From Euphorbia lathyris (Eukaryota > Streptophyta > Magnoliopsida > Malpighiales > Euphorbiaceae): DNA of 64,000 nucleotides. This document shows positions 10,980-20,163 of this stretch, one piece after another. Location of the stretch: assembly GCF_963576675.1 (NCBI RefSeq), contig NC_088910.1, positions 102,204,807-102,268,806 on the forward strand, in the 5' to 3' direction. How positions within the stretch are numbered: position 1 is the first letter of the stretch; each line of letters begins with the position of its first letter. Both the position numbers and the translations under genes were made by a program. A model generated the notes under the pieces. It was given only the letters and a program-made list of their open reading frames with translations, ran no database searches and was not told the origin of the DNA.

Positions 10980-11369
10980 GATTTGGCGCCTGAGATGGCT
11001 GCGGAGGGCCGATATGACAGGGATAGTCGGTGATTGTGTTGAGATAACCACAGGTTCTTGAGGAGCAGCCTCCACGGCGGTATTGTGTTCGGCGAGGGCA
11101 GTTAGTAAATTAATCATTCGATCTCCAGCCGCCTGGCTCATGTTCGAAGCCAAGACTTGTCCTGCCATCTGCACGAAATCACTATTGGACATTTCCATCT
11201 CAGTTTGCACTTGGACTTCCAATAAGGGACTCAATTGTCCCGAAGGACCCGATGAGCTAGGCACCACAGGCTGTGTACTTGCAGGTTGCGAATTCGCAAT
11301 CCGTGGTCCCCTGGAGTTCATACTGGTTGATCTAGTTGTAACGCCGGCCGTTCGTGATGGTTCTGACAT
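10980..11369 (-). pseudogene. Gag N-terminal part (Tat)
   Basis: ATG at 11367-11369 opens a Ser/Pro/Gln-rich N-terminus (MSEPSRTAGVTTRSTSMNSR) with a helical segment (VQMAGQVLASNMSQAAGDRM). The frame loses sense near 11005, where the downstream gag frame (PPQPSQAPNQVGQ) takes over. The ATG sits 58 bases downstream of the 5' LTR. A one-base indel has broken the translation of gag in this copy. Confidence 0.75.
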
Positions 11370-11406
11370 GTTCCTTGTGTACTTTTAACCAGACGTTGGT
11401 AAAAAA

Positions 11407-11427
11407 GGTCCACGCTCACCGCACCAA
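11407..11427 (-). other. Primer binding site of Tat element
   Basis: On the minus strand the bases after the LTR read TTGGTGCGGTGAGCGTGGACC. TGG at base 2 is the usual start of a primer site (complement of the tRNA CCA end). I could not match the tRNA from memory. Its position confirms that the right LTR is the 5' LTR. Confidence 0.6.
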
Positions 11428-11936
11428 TGATAACTTGCCGGATCCGATTTGATATTCCCTGCCGGAGTTACCTCCAAAACAGAACCGGAGATAGGATCTC
11501 CGGGAAAACTCTCCGACGATCAAGTCAGTTTTTGTAAGAGGGTTGGTAATTTGACAATAGTATTGCGGGAAAAATTGTGAACGTACCTTTTTCCCTTATT
11601 CTTAAGGCCTTTTATAGGTGTTTTTTAGGTAACCGCCGAGGGCGGTTACTCCTTAGTGGGCCACGTTTTGAGGGCGGTTCCCCCTTTTTAGGCCATGTCC
11701 CTTTCGTGGCTTTCATGGCAACGAACGTGGTTCTGAGTGGGAGTCTTGATGCTCCGTTTAGGAATTCGGGGCGGTTACTCGCTTCACCCGTTTTCGCTTA
11801 TTCGGGTCCCATTCGGGGCGGTTACTCGCTGCGCCCGCTTCCTTTATTCGGGTCCCATTCGATCTTAGACCATGGGTCTAAGTATGGGCTGGGCCTGCGA
11901 AATGAATATGACCCGGTTTAGCCTCGCGGGTCATCA
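11428..11936 (-). repeat. 5' LTR of Tat element
   Basis: The 509-bp partner of 1967-2475, with about nine differences. It abuts the TSD ATAAT at 11937-11941. In the minus direction it drives gag-pol; no obvious TATA was singled out. Confidence 0.9.
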
Positions 11937-11944
11937 ATAATGTA

Positions 11945-12456
11945 TAAGAAGATGAATGAGATAAAATTCTCAAGAACTTTACTGAAATTCTCATTAAAAA
12001 ATAAAGGTCTAACTATTACATTATTATATCAATGCTAGGTGTGATGAGCAAGTAAATATCCATTACAAGTGTCAAGATCTCAACCATTGATCATATGCCC
12101 TTATGATGGATGGTGTTGATTGATTTGGTAAATACTATAGTGTGGTATAGGGTGTATGAATCAATGAGTGGGTATCTTCTGGAATGCTCCATTGTTGCGG
12201 AAAAGACTAAAATGCCCTTGGGGGCTGTGGAAATACCAAGTTGTCCTTGGTAAATGAAAGGTTGCGCTTGTTGTGATGTTTATTACGCTTAAGTCTTCAT
12301 ACTTGGGACTTGTGACTTCAAAGGCTCTTCATTTTCTTCTTCGGATCTTCGACAGAATCCCAAAAGGCTCATGTGCTTCTTCTTCTTCTTTGTTCATTTT
12401 CTCTGTATTTCTTCAACAGCCAAGAACTTTGTGGCTTGTTCATGTCTGTTGCTTCA
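11945..12456. mobile_element. ~512-bp insertion in polygalacturonase, class uncertain
   Basis: An 8-bp direct repeat ATAATGTA flanks this block (11937-11944 and 12457-12464), and the coding frame of the polygalacturonase is continuous if the block is removed. An 8-bp duplication suggests a hAT-type element, but no terminal inverted repeat is visible. The minus-strand reading TGAAGCAACAG...CTTATACA, with a 4-bp ATAA duplication, would also fit a solo LTR. It was already there when the Tat element inserted into its left target copy. Confidence 0.6.
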
Positions 12457-12461
12457 ATAAT

Positions 12462-13656
12462 GTACTCAATTATGGAGCAAGACCCAATGGGGTAACTGAT
12501 TCCACCAAGGCTTTTCTTAATGCTTGGTCTGCAGCCTGTGATTCCACAAATTCCACTATGATTTATGTTCCTAAAGGAAGGTATTTGGTTGCTCCAATCA
12601 CCTTTAAAGTGTCTGCAAATCCCCTTCTATTACCTTTCGGATTGATGGAACTCTTTGGGCTCCTCAAGATTACACAGCTCTTGCTAGTTCTAGCAATTGG
12701 CTTAGCTTTGAAGGAGTGAGTGGTGTTTCCATTTTGGGTGGCTCTTTGGATGCTAAAGGTTCTCCCTTGTGGGCTTGCAAATTAGCCAAAGCCGCCAACT
12801 GCCCCTCCTCTGGTGCTACGGTACTTAATTCTCCCTTTTCTTCTATTCTATTGTATACTTTTAGACTTACATTATATAATTATGTTTCTGACTCAATTCA
12901 TATATAATATTGCAGAGTCTTAGCTTTACCAATTCCAACAACATCAAGATTAAAGGTTTATTGTCCTTAAACAGCCAGATGTTCCACATTGTATTCAATG
13001 GCTGCAAAGATGTGTTTGTCCAAAACGTCAAAGTTGTTGCTGATGGAAACAGCCCTAACACTGATGGTATTCATGTCCAGCTTTCAACTGATGTTGCTAT
13101 TATCAACTCTACAATTAAAACTGGAGATGATTGCATTTCTATTGGTCCTGGTACTAAGAATCTTTGGGTTGAAGGTGTCAGATGCGGCCCTGGCCACGGC
13201 ATTTCTATTGGAAGCTTGGCCAAGACCACCGAGGAGCAAGGTGTGCAAAACGTCACTGTCAAGAGAACTGTATTTACTGGGACAACTAACGGATTTAGAA
13301 TTAAGTCATGGGCTAGACCCACCACCGGATTTGTTCAAGGGGTTCGATTCATAGACGCTATTATGCAAAATGTTCAAAATCCTATTCTCATAGACCAACA
13401 TTACTGTCCTCACAACTTAAACTGTCCAACTCAAGTATCCGGCCTAAAAATCAGTGATGTGGTATATGAAGGCATACGAGGAACTTCAGCTAGTCAAGTT
13501 GCTATGAAATTTGATTGCAGCTCCAAATATCCATGCAAAGGAATCAAAGTAAGCGATGTCAAATTCACACATTCCGCTCGTCAAGTTGTCCAATCATTCT
13601 GTGCCAACGCGGTTGGAAAGACGATCCGCGTTATCCAACCTAATAGTTGTTTGTAA
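12462..13656 (+). pseudogene. Polygalacturonase (GH28) body, frameshifted
   Basis: This encodes pectin-degrading endo/exo-polygalacturonase sequence, normally secreted to the cell wall. It starts at [18 protein letters not shown]. All four GH28 signatures are present: NTDGIHV, GDDCISIG, GHGISIGS and RIKSW. An intron with GTACTT...TTGCAG runs 12821-12915, between SSGAT and SLSFTNS. The C-terminus has paired Cys typical of the family (CPHNLNC, CSSKYPC, FCANA) and stops at TAA (13654-13656). One base is missing near 12621-12627: the frame shifts between APITFK and TFRIDGTLW. With the 10-kb split upstream this allele cannot make a full enzyme. The catalytic half is otherwise clean, so loss was recent. 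Length without the inserts is ~395 residues, normal for the family. Confidence 0.88.
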
Positions 13657-14039
13657 ATTAATCTTTATTACAATTCTTTTATAATTAATTAGTTCATTGA
13701 TCACAATATATATTAAGCTAGTGAAGTTAATTAATCAATTAGTTTCTTATCATCATGTAATGTATATATTATATTCATTCATTATTATTCTTGTGACGAT
13801 TAGGGTATTCTACTAGCGCAATCTCTAATTATACAATTTAATTTGTACACACGGAAAAATTGTAATAAAAAAATGTACATTCTTTTTTATGATATATATA
13901 TATATATGCTTGAATTTTAAGTTAAATTAAGTGAGAGATAAGCAACTATATACGTAAAAAAATTACTAATATTATAACATTTATATAAATTAAGCACAAA
14001 TGGGAGAGCCTGAAATTTTACCATGACCATGACCAAAGT
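13657..14039. other. Intergenic, AT-rich
   Basis: This is the 3' flank of the polygalacturonase gene, AT-rich, with a short (TA)n run near 13890-13905. Nothing else was recognised. Confidence 0.5.
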
Positions 14040-14054
14040 AGCCATTTCATATAT

Positions 14055-17000
14055 TTTTTTTTTGGTAGAAAAGCAAAAGAAAAACGAACAACAACAAACT
14101 ACCCAGGAATTAGTCTAGGAAAGCTAACCCCAATCCTATCTTCTAAGAGAAGAGGAGAGATGAAACTAGGGGAAACAGGAAGGGTAGTAACGCCTAACGT
14201 CCCTTCATGGCCCGCCACCGCCAAGCGATCAGCAACACGATTCTGCTCTCTAAAAATGTGTCTGAACTCTACGAACTCAAAGGAGGAGCAAAGCCTTTTA
14301 ATAGCTTTGATGAGGTTGCGACTGTTAAGACCCATTGCTTCCAAATTATCAGACTCCACAGAGAGCCTCTTAACACCCAGCCTTTTAGTAAGATTGATTC
14401 CAGTAAGAATAGCCCAGAGCTCCGCAGAAAAGGAAGAACCCAACCCTAAATTCTGGGAGAACCCAGAAAGCCAGGCGCCCCCTGCATCTCTAAGCACACC
14501 TCCAGCCGCAATCTTACCGTTACTGAGGCAGGAACCATCAGTATTCAGCTTCACAACCCCCTCTCTTGGCCTGCTCCATCCCACGAGATGGACATCACAA
14601 CACTGAGAGGCTCTGGCAAAGGACTCTCCTTTGAAACTATCGATAATAGAGAAAAGTTTTTTCGAGAAGAAATCAGCTAAGTTTGTCATAAAAACAGTTT
14701 TATCTCCAAAAATCTCCTCGTTTCTCCATTTCCAAACTTGGTGACAGATAATAGCAAAGAAAATGTCACAATGCTCCATGTATGGAAGCAACTTTCCTCT
14801 AACACCATCAGAGAACCAGTCGACCTCAGAATGTGCCATGAAGGAAGAGAAAATATGGTGTGGGAGAATTTTCCTCGAAACCTCTTTACTATTAGAGCAA
14901 TCTCTAAGAGCATGGCACAAAGTCTCAACATGGCCTCTGCATCTACTGCAAGCTCCAGAATCAGCCAAGTGCCTTCTGTGCCTATCCGAATTAGTAAGAA
15001 GCCTGTCCTTAACGCCCAGCCACAGGAAACTCCTAATACGGAAAGGAACTTTAAGGGTCCAAATCGACTTCCACACATCCGAAGGAGGATCAGATCTAAA
15101 GAGAGAGAAAGCTTCAAAGGCCGATTTGTAAGAATAAACTCCATTGTTAGTCAGCGCCCAGCAGTGCCTATCCAAGTCTTCCTCTTGATTACTCACCTTC
15201 ACTCCCCGCATTCTAAGGAGAGTCTCAAAACTAAAGAAAGTATCAAACTTTGACCAGATCCAGTCCCCTTCCGAGTCAACCACATCCGCAATCCTCCAGT
15301 TGCGTATATCACTAGGCGGGGGGGAAGAACACACCTCAATTAACGGTTTATCCCCAATCCAGTTATCAAACCAGAAACTAATGGACTTACCATTCCCCAC
15401 CTCCAGGCCAACTCCCGAGCAGAACTCATCAAACACAGCACTAAGTCCTTTCCAGAGGAAGGAACAATTAGCAACTCTCTCTTTCGGGCCCCCGAAGATT
15501 TTGTCTTTCCGATACTTACCACAAAGGAGGCGAACCCAAAGAGAGGAGGGGTTTTGCCACATACGCCAAAGGAGTTTCATTAATAAAACTTTATTATTGT
15601 CCTTTGCTTTCCTAATACCCAGACCCCCAGAATCTTTAGGCTGGCAAACCTCACTCCAAGGCACAAGATGGATCTTCCTGCCCTCCGCAGCTTCCCCCCA
15701 CAGGAACCTACGGTTAATCTTGTCAAGATCATTAAGCACAGGATCCGGAAGCTTACAAGCCTGCATGATTTGATTGGGAGCAGCACAATTAACAGATTGA
15801 ATTAACGTGAGGCGGCCAGCGAGAGACAGAGTCTTGGCTTTCCAAGTGGCACACTTCGAATTAGCTTTATCCAAAGTCTCTTTGAAGGAGCCTTTAGACA
15901 CGCGCTCACTGTGGAGGGGAACGCCCAGATACTTCCTAAGAGAATCAGTAAGAGAAATACCTGAGAGATCACTTAATCTCTTACAGACTCTCTGATTCAT
16001 ATTCTTAGAGCACATCATCCTAGATTTCTGGATATTAAGCTTCTGCCCAGAGGCCGAACAAAAACAATCCAGAATATCCATAATGACTCTCAACTGCTCC
16101 TCATTACCCTCAAGAAAGATAAGGACATCATCTGCAAAGAATAAGTGAGTCACCTGGGGACAGAAGCTGTTGATCGCCACAGGGTGGAAACTCCCATTAT
16201 CAATCGCATCCTGAATCAGGTGAGAGAGCCTCTCCATAGCAATAACAAAAAGGAAAGGGCTCATAGGATCCCCCTGACGGATTCCTCTGCCCGGGGAAAA
16301 TTCCTCCGACATATCCCCATTGACCATAACTTGAAACACGGGAGAAGAAATACATACCTTAATTAAACTTCTCCAGCTGTCCGGGATTCTAGCTCTCTTA
16401 AGGCTCTCCATCAAGAAATCCCAATTAATTCGATCATAGGCCTTCTCTAAATCCAGCTTCAGAGCCACAATGCCTTTCCTCCCCTTCCTAATCTTCATCG
16501 TGTGGACCATCTCTTGGGCGATCACCACATTATCCATCATTTGTCTACCAGGCACAAAGCTACCCTGATTCTGACAAATGATCGCAGGAAGAATGCCACG
16601 GATTCTATTAGCCACAATCTTTGTAACAGTTTTGTAAAGAACATTACAAAGACTGATAGGTCTCATATGCAAAAAGGAAGAAGGCTTATCAATCTTAGGA
16701 ATCAGAACCAGGAGGGTTCTATTAACCAGCTCAATATCCTTCGAACCACTGAACACCCCCAAGACAAAATTATAGATGCCTTCCTTCACGCCATCCCAAT
16801 GCTTATGGTAAAAGCCCGCCGGAAGACCATCAATCCCAGGAGCTTTAGAAGCCCCAATGCTGAAGATAGCTTGGTCAATCTCTTTTCGGGAAATAGGTTG
16901 AAAGGCCTCCTGACTACAATCCTCACTGATTAAAGGAAATGTAGCAATAGAGTGAGCCCTCTCCAAAAGAACAGGTTCCTCTTTAAACAGCTCTCTGTAG

Positions 17001-17644
17001 AAATCCAGGGCTAAGTTCCGAATAACCTCATCTTCATAAACCCAATCACCATTAGAATCCTTAATGGTCTCAATTCTATTTCTCTGCCTTCTGATCAGGG
17101 TAGAGAGATGGAAGTATTTGGTATTACGATCCCCATCTCTAATCCAGGACTTCCGAGACTTCTGGAACCAAAGGAACTCCTCCTGCCTAAGCACATCCTC
17201 CAGCTCCTTCTGAAGGGTTCTGAGGAGGCCCTCAAGGCTATGATCAAACCTCCCCTCCAACCTGCATTGAATGCCCTCCATCCTCTTTAATAACTTGTTC
17301 TTCCTTCTGATAATATGCCCAAACACATTCCTATTCCACCCCTGCACCTTATTCCTGAACCCTTCAGCAGCTTGCAGTACATACGAATGAGGTCTCCAAC
17401 TCTCATGAACGAACTCTTTAAACTTAGGATGGGACTCCCAAGCCAACTGATACCGGAACGGTCTCTTACCCCTAGGATGCTTACCTCTCAAAAGTCTAAA
17501 CAAAATAGGACAATGATCCGAATGACGGAACGGGAGGTTCAACACAGAGCACTCGGGGAAGGAAGTTAGAGCTAAAACATTAGCGTAGACTTTGTCCAAT
17601 CGAACAAAAGTATTATTACGCTTCCAAGTGAATTTAAGACCAGA
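14055..17644 (-). mobile_element. L1-type LINE, 5'-truncated, with TSD
   Basis: A non-LTR retrotransposon on the minus strand. A 15-bp direct repeat AGCCATTTCATATAT flanks it (14040-14054 and 17645-17659). The 3' end has a short A tail (T9 on the plus strand, 14055-14063) after CTACCA. The 5' end is cut inside the endonuclease domain, as is usual for target-primed insertion. A second member of the same family is at 47299-47918 and has the same protein end (RLIPG) and the same TACCA+A tail. Confidence 0.92.
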
Positions 17645-17650
17645 AGCCAT
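14099..17650 (-). CDS. L1 ORF2-like protein: EN remnant, RT, zinc finger, RNase H
   Basis: An uninterrupted frame of 1,183 codons. Residues 1-60 are the end of the AP-endonuclease domain (FTWKR, LDKVYAN, RHSDHCPIL). RT is at ~310-575: IPKIDKP, DLEKAYDR around 400, GIRQGDP, and catalytic FADD at 505-508. A Cys/His region (CSRCRGHVETLCH) of the plant zf-RVT type lies at ~900-960. RNase H spans ~1035 to the end: LNTDGSC, FSAELWAIL, VESDN, REQNRVADRLA. The start codon is not native: ATG GC lies within the target duplication (17645-17650), so chance flanking bases supply the first codons. Without the N-terminal half of the endonuclease the protein should not drive normal insertion. Confidence 0.88.
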   Translation of the reverse strand: MASGLKFTWKRNNTFVRLDKVYANVLALTSFPECSVLNLPFRHSDHCPILFRLLRGKHPRGKRPFRYQLAWESHPKFKEFVHESWRPHSYVLQAAEGFRNKVQGWNRNVFGHIIRRKNKLLKRMEGIQCRLEGRFDHSLEGLLRTLQKELEDVLRQEEFLWFQKSRKSWIRDGDRNTKYFHLSTLIRRQRNRIETIKDSNGDWVYEDEVIRNLALDFYRELFKEEPVLLERAHSIATFPLISEDCSQEAFQPISRKEIDQAIFSIGASKAPGIDGLPAGFYHKHWDGVKEGIYNFVLGVFSGSKDIELVNRTLLVLIPKIDKPSSFLHMRPISLCNVLYKTVTKIVANRIRGILPAIICQNQGSFVPGRQMMDNVVIAQEMVHTMKIRKGRKGIVALKLDLEKAYDRINWDFLMESLKRARIPDSWRSLIKVCISSPVFQVMVNGDMSEEFSPGRGIRQGDPMSPFLFVIAMERLSHLIQDAIDNGSFHPVAINSFCPQVTHLFFADDVLIFLEGNEEQLRVIMDILDCFCSASGQKLNIQKSRMMCSKNMNQRVCKRLSDLSGISLTDSLRKYLGVPLHSERVSKGSFKETLDKANSKCATWKAKTLSLAGRLTLIQSVNCAAPNQIMQACKLPDPVLNDLDKINRRFLWGEAAEGRKIHLVPWSEVCQPKDSGGLGIRKAKDNNKVLLMKLLWRMWQNPSSLWVRLLCGKYRKDKIFGGPKERVANCSFLWKGLSAVFDEFCSGVGLEVGNGKSISFWFDNWIGDKPLIEVCSSPPPSDIRNWRIADVVDSEGDWIWSKFDTFFSFETLLRMRGVKVSNQEEDLDRHCWALTNNGVYSYKSAFEAFSLFRSDPPSDVWKSIWTLKVPFRIRSFLWLGVKDRLLTNSDRHRRHLADSGACSRCRGHVETLCHALRDCSNSKEVSRKILPHHIFSSFMAHSEVDWFSDGVRGKLLPYMEHCDIFFAIICHQVWKWRNEEIFGDKTVFMTNLADFFSKKLFSIIDSFKGESFARASQCCDVHLVGWSRPREGVVKLNTDGSCLSNGKIAAGGVLRDAGGAWLSGFSQNLGLGSSFSAELWAILTGINLTKRLGVKRLSVESDNLEAMGLNSRNLIKAIKRLCSSFEFVEFRHIFREQNRVADRLAVAGHEGTLGVTTLPVSPSFISPLLLEDRIGVSFPRLIPG

Positions 17651-17924
17651 TTCATATATAAATAAATGGAAAAAATATATCTATACAACATATTATAAAA
17701 GGCGTGAGTCAACCTCAGATCCAATTTCAATTCGGTGTTTTACAAAGTTATCCTTCAATTGCTCCAACCTCTTTCTAAATTCAGGGATAGGCCGGTCATT
17801 TTGCCTCTCTCCAAACCTTTGTTTATGCATAAGATGATAACAAATTATTCTTGATTAAACATTATTATTAAACATAAGGTAGAAAATGAGACTGTGAGAG
17901 GAGAGAAGAGAGATCGCCATAGCT

Positions 17925-18494
17925 AGGGGTGAGCAAAAAGTCCAATAACCGATGACCAAACCGATAATCTAATCGAAATTCTTGTTTGGTTCGGTTATTT
18001 TAATAATTTGATTCGGTTCGGTTGTTAAATTTTCCTTGTTCGGTATTCAGTTATCAGTTCGGTTATTCCGGAAAAAATATTGGTTTAACCGAAAACCGAA
18101 CTAAATATATATTTAAATAAACATAATATAATTTTATTTATTTATTTGTTTTTCATACTTTAATTTGTACAAGAAATCCCAAAATTTTAGTTTTAAACAT
18201 TATTGAATTAATTTGTAATATATAAGGTATTTGGTTAATTGAATTTGAAATTGCAAATTCTAAATTAATGAAGCTCAAATTTCATAATTTATAACATTTT
18301 AAATATTTAAATTAAAAATATAAAATTTTGGTTAATTGGTTGATAACCGAACCGAACCAAAAAAATTCGGTTCGATCAACTTCGGTTATTTTAATTATCT
18401 GGTACGGTTCGGTTTTTAAAATTATACGAAATTCGATTCAGTTAACCGATAATTCGGTTCGGTTATAACCGAACCGAATCGATGCTTACCCCTA
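17925..18494. mobile_element. hAT-type MITE with AACCGAACC subterminal repeats
   Basis: 570 bp, with ends TAGGGGTGAGCA and TGCTTACCCCTA (inverted, one mismatch). The 8-bp flanks GCCATAGC (17917-17924) and ACCATAGC (18495-18502) match at 7 of 8 bases. The interior is AT-rich and the ends are full of GGTTCGGTT/AACCGAACC motifs in both orientations. No transposase is present, so it would need a hAT transposase in trans. Confidence 0.8.
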
Positions 18495-18502
18495 ACCATA
18501 GC

Positions 18503-19469
18503 GAGGTTAATTGATAGAGTTCTCACGTGTGAAGAAGAAGAAAAGAACAAACGAGAGCGCATGATGGAGTATAAAAAGCAAAGAAAATTTTCACTTTTGT
18601 AGTTGTTACTTTCAGTTTGGAATAAAAAAAATCTAGTAAGAGGGTATTTAGTGAAAGTAACCTTAAATTAGAGTTATATTATTAATGTACTCTCTCCATT
18701 TATAAATACATTGATCCAGATATACAACTATTGAACTATTTGTGGCTAAATATGAGAATTTTGTAGCTAAACGCTTTAGTTACAATTATAAGAATTATAG
18801 CACACATGGCATTGTTAAAAATCAACCACATGATTTGTTACTTTCATAATTAATTAAGAACTAAAATTTTTGCTACAAATTTGTTTTATTATGGCTAAAG
18901 AATAAAATCATATTCACGGAAGAAATAAAAGATAGCTTAAATTAATAATGACTTAATTTCAAAAACAATTCTTGAGGTTTCACGTTTTTATAGATTGATT
19001 CTTGTGGTTTTTTCGAAGCAAAGCAATCTCGTGGTTCGCTCCATTGGCAAAAACGTAAAAATTGGCTTCACTCCATCAAAAGTGACCCTACAAAAAAATT
19101 GCTTTTGGCAAGAAGAAAGCTTGTTGCTAAAAATGAACTTTCACAAAAAAAAAACATTATGTTGTTACTAAAAGATTGTTGCTGTAAATTTCTTACAACT
19201 CTCTTTCAAAAGAATTCAGAAGGTGGGGTTTGTGAAAAAAATGTATCAACTTTGGCAGCAATAGTTTCATTGATGTAAATGAAATCATTTATTGCAACAA
19301 CAAAATGGTGTTGCTGTAAATTAAAACATGTATGATGACGACTGCACATTATTGTAAATGAAAACATTTAAAGCAACAATTGCATTGTAAATGAGAATAT
19401 TTGTAGCAACAATTGTATGTTGTTGCATAAAAATGAAATCTTTTAGATACAAAAGAGATCGCTTCGAAA
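18503..19469. other. Intergenic, AT-rich with GTTGCT-type repeats
   Basis: No gene seen. 19110-19440 has scattered 'gttgctgtaaat', 'gcaacaat' and 'tgttgttgc' motifs in both orientations. A loose inverted pair 'ttcgaagcaaagcaatctc' (about 19012) and 'gagatcgcttcgaa' (about 19455) may mark the ends of an old element, but no target duplication was found. Confidence 0.35.
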
Positions 19470-19477
19470 GAAATTTA

Positions 19478-19993
19478 CAATGTTATCAGAACCAGACCGG
19501 ACATCAAACCGGATTGGTAACTGGGTCACGGGTCACTTGGTCGGACCGGATGGCTCGGATTGGTCGAACCGGATGACATAATAAATAAATAAATAATATT
19601 TATATATTAAATATATATAATTAATTTAAAATTATTTTTTATACATTATATATATCCAAAATAAATTATAAACAACTTTTGGTTTGTTATTTTTTTATTA
19701 ATTTGAGTCTTAATATATAACTAATAAATTAAGTTCATTAGGGGCGCACCCGCACGACGTGGGCGACGCGAATGCCGCACCTTAACTTGATCACTTTTTA
19801 TTTTAATTTCAAAATCATTTTATAAATATTAAATTGAATATTAATTACAAAATATTTTTATCCCGCCTAACCAGCCCGCCTAATTTTTCAACCCAGCCTT
19901 ACCAAAAAAAAATTCAAACCGGACAGGCTCGGATCGGTCTACTCACCGGTTCCCGGTTCGATCGGCCGGTCCGGTCCGAGCCAGCTAACATTG
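19478..19993. mobile_element. hAT-type MITE, CAATGTTA ends
   Basis: 516 bp. The ends CAATGTTA and TAACATTG are perfect inverses, and the 8-bp duplication GAAATTTA (19470-19477 and 19994-20001) is exact. The subterminal regions are rich in ACCGGACC/GGTCCGGT motifs (CAGACCGGAC at the left, GGTCCGGTCC at the right) while the core is AT-rich. It is non-autonomous. Confidence 0.85.
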
Positions 19994-20001
19994 GAAATTT
20001 A

Positions 20002-20125
20002 TTAATCTAAGTAAAAAATAAAATATATTAACATATATATAACCACAAGTATAGTTGTCGCTAAAAATTAACATTAGTAACGAGTCCCTAAATCGTTACC
20101 AAATATTGTCGTTCTAAATTAACTC

Positions 20126-20163
<38 letters not shown>

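Larger units (their letters stand above)
1967..11936 (-). mobile_element. Ty3/gypsy LTR retrotransposon, Tat lineage, complete
   Basis: A complete element of 9,970 bp bounded by TSD ATAAT (1962-1966 and 11937-11941). The two LTRs are both 509 bp, start TGATAACTTGCCGG, end GGGTCATCA, and by eye differ at 9 sites (about 1.8%). gag-protease-RT-RNase H-integrase lie on the minus strand. Tat placement is supported by three traits: the gag H/C box (YCRFH...GHDTNDC), an additional RNase H of the type with MYTDGA, NNAAEYEA and YSDSKL between the first RNase H and integrase, and a long 3' region with an antisense gene plus tandem repeats. gag-pol has two nonsense codons and one frameshift, so this copy is not autonomous. 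Confidence 0.92.
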
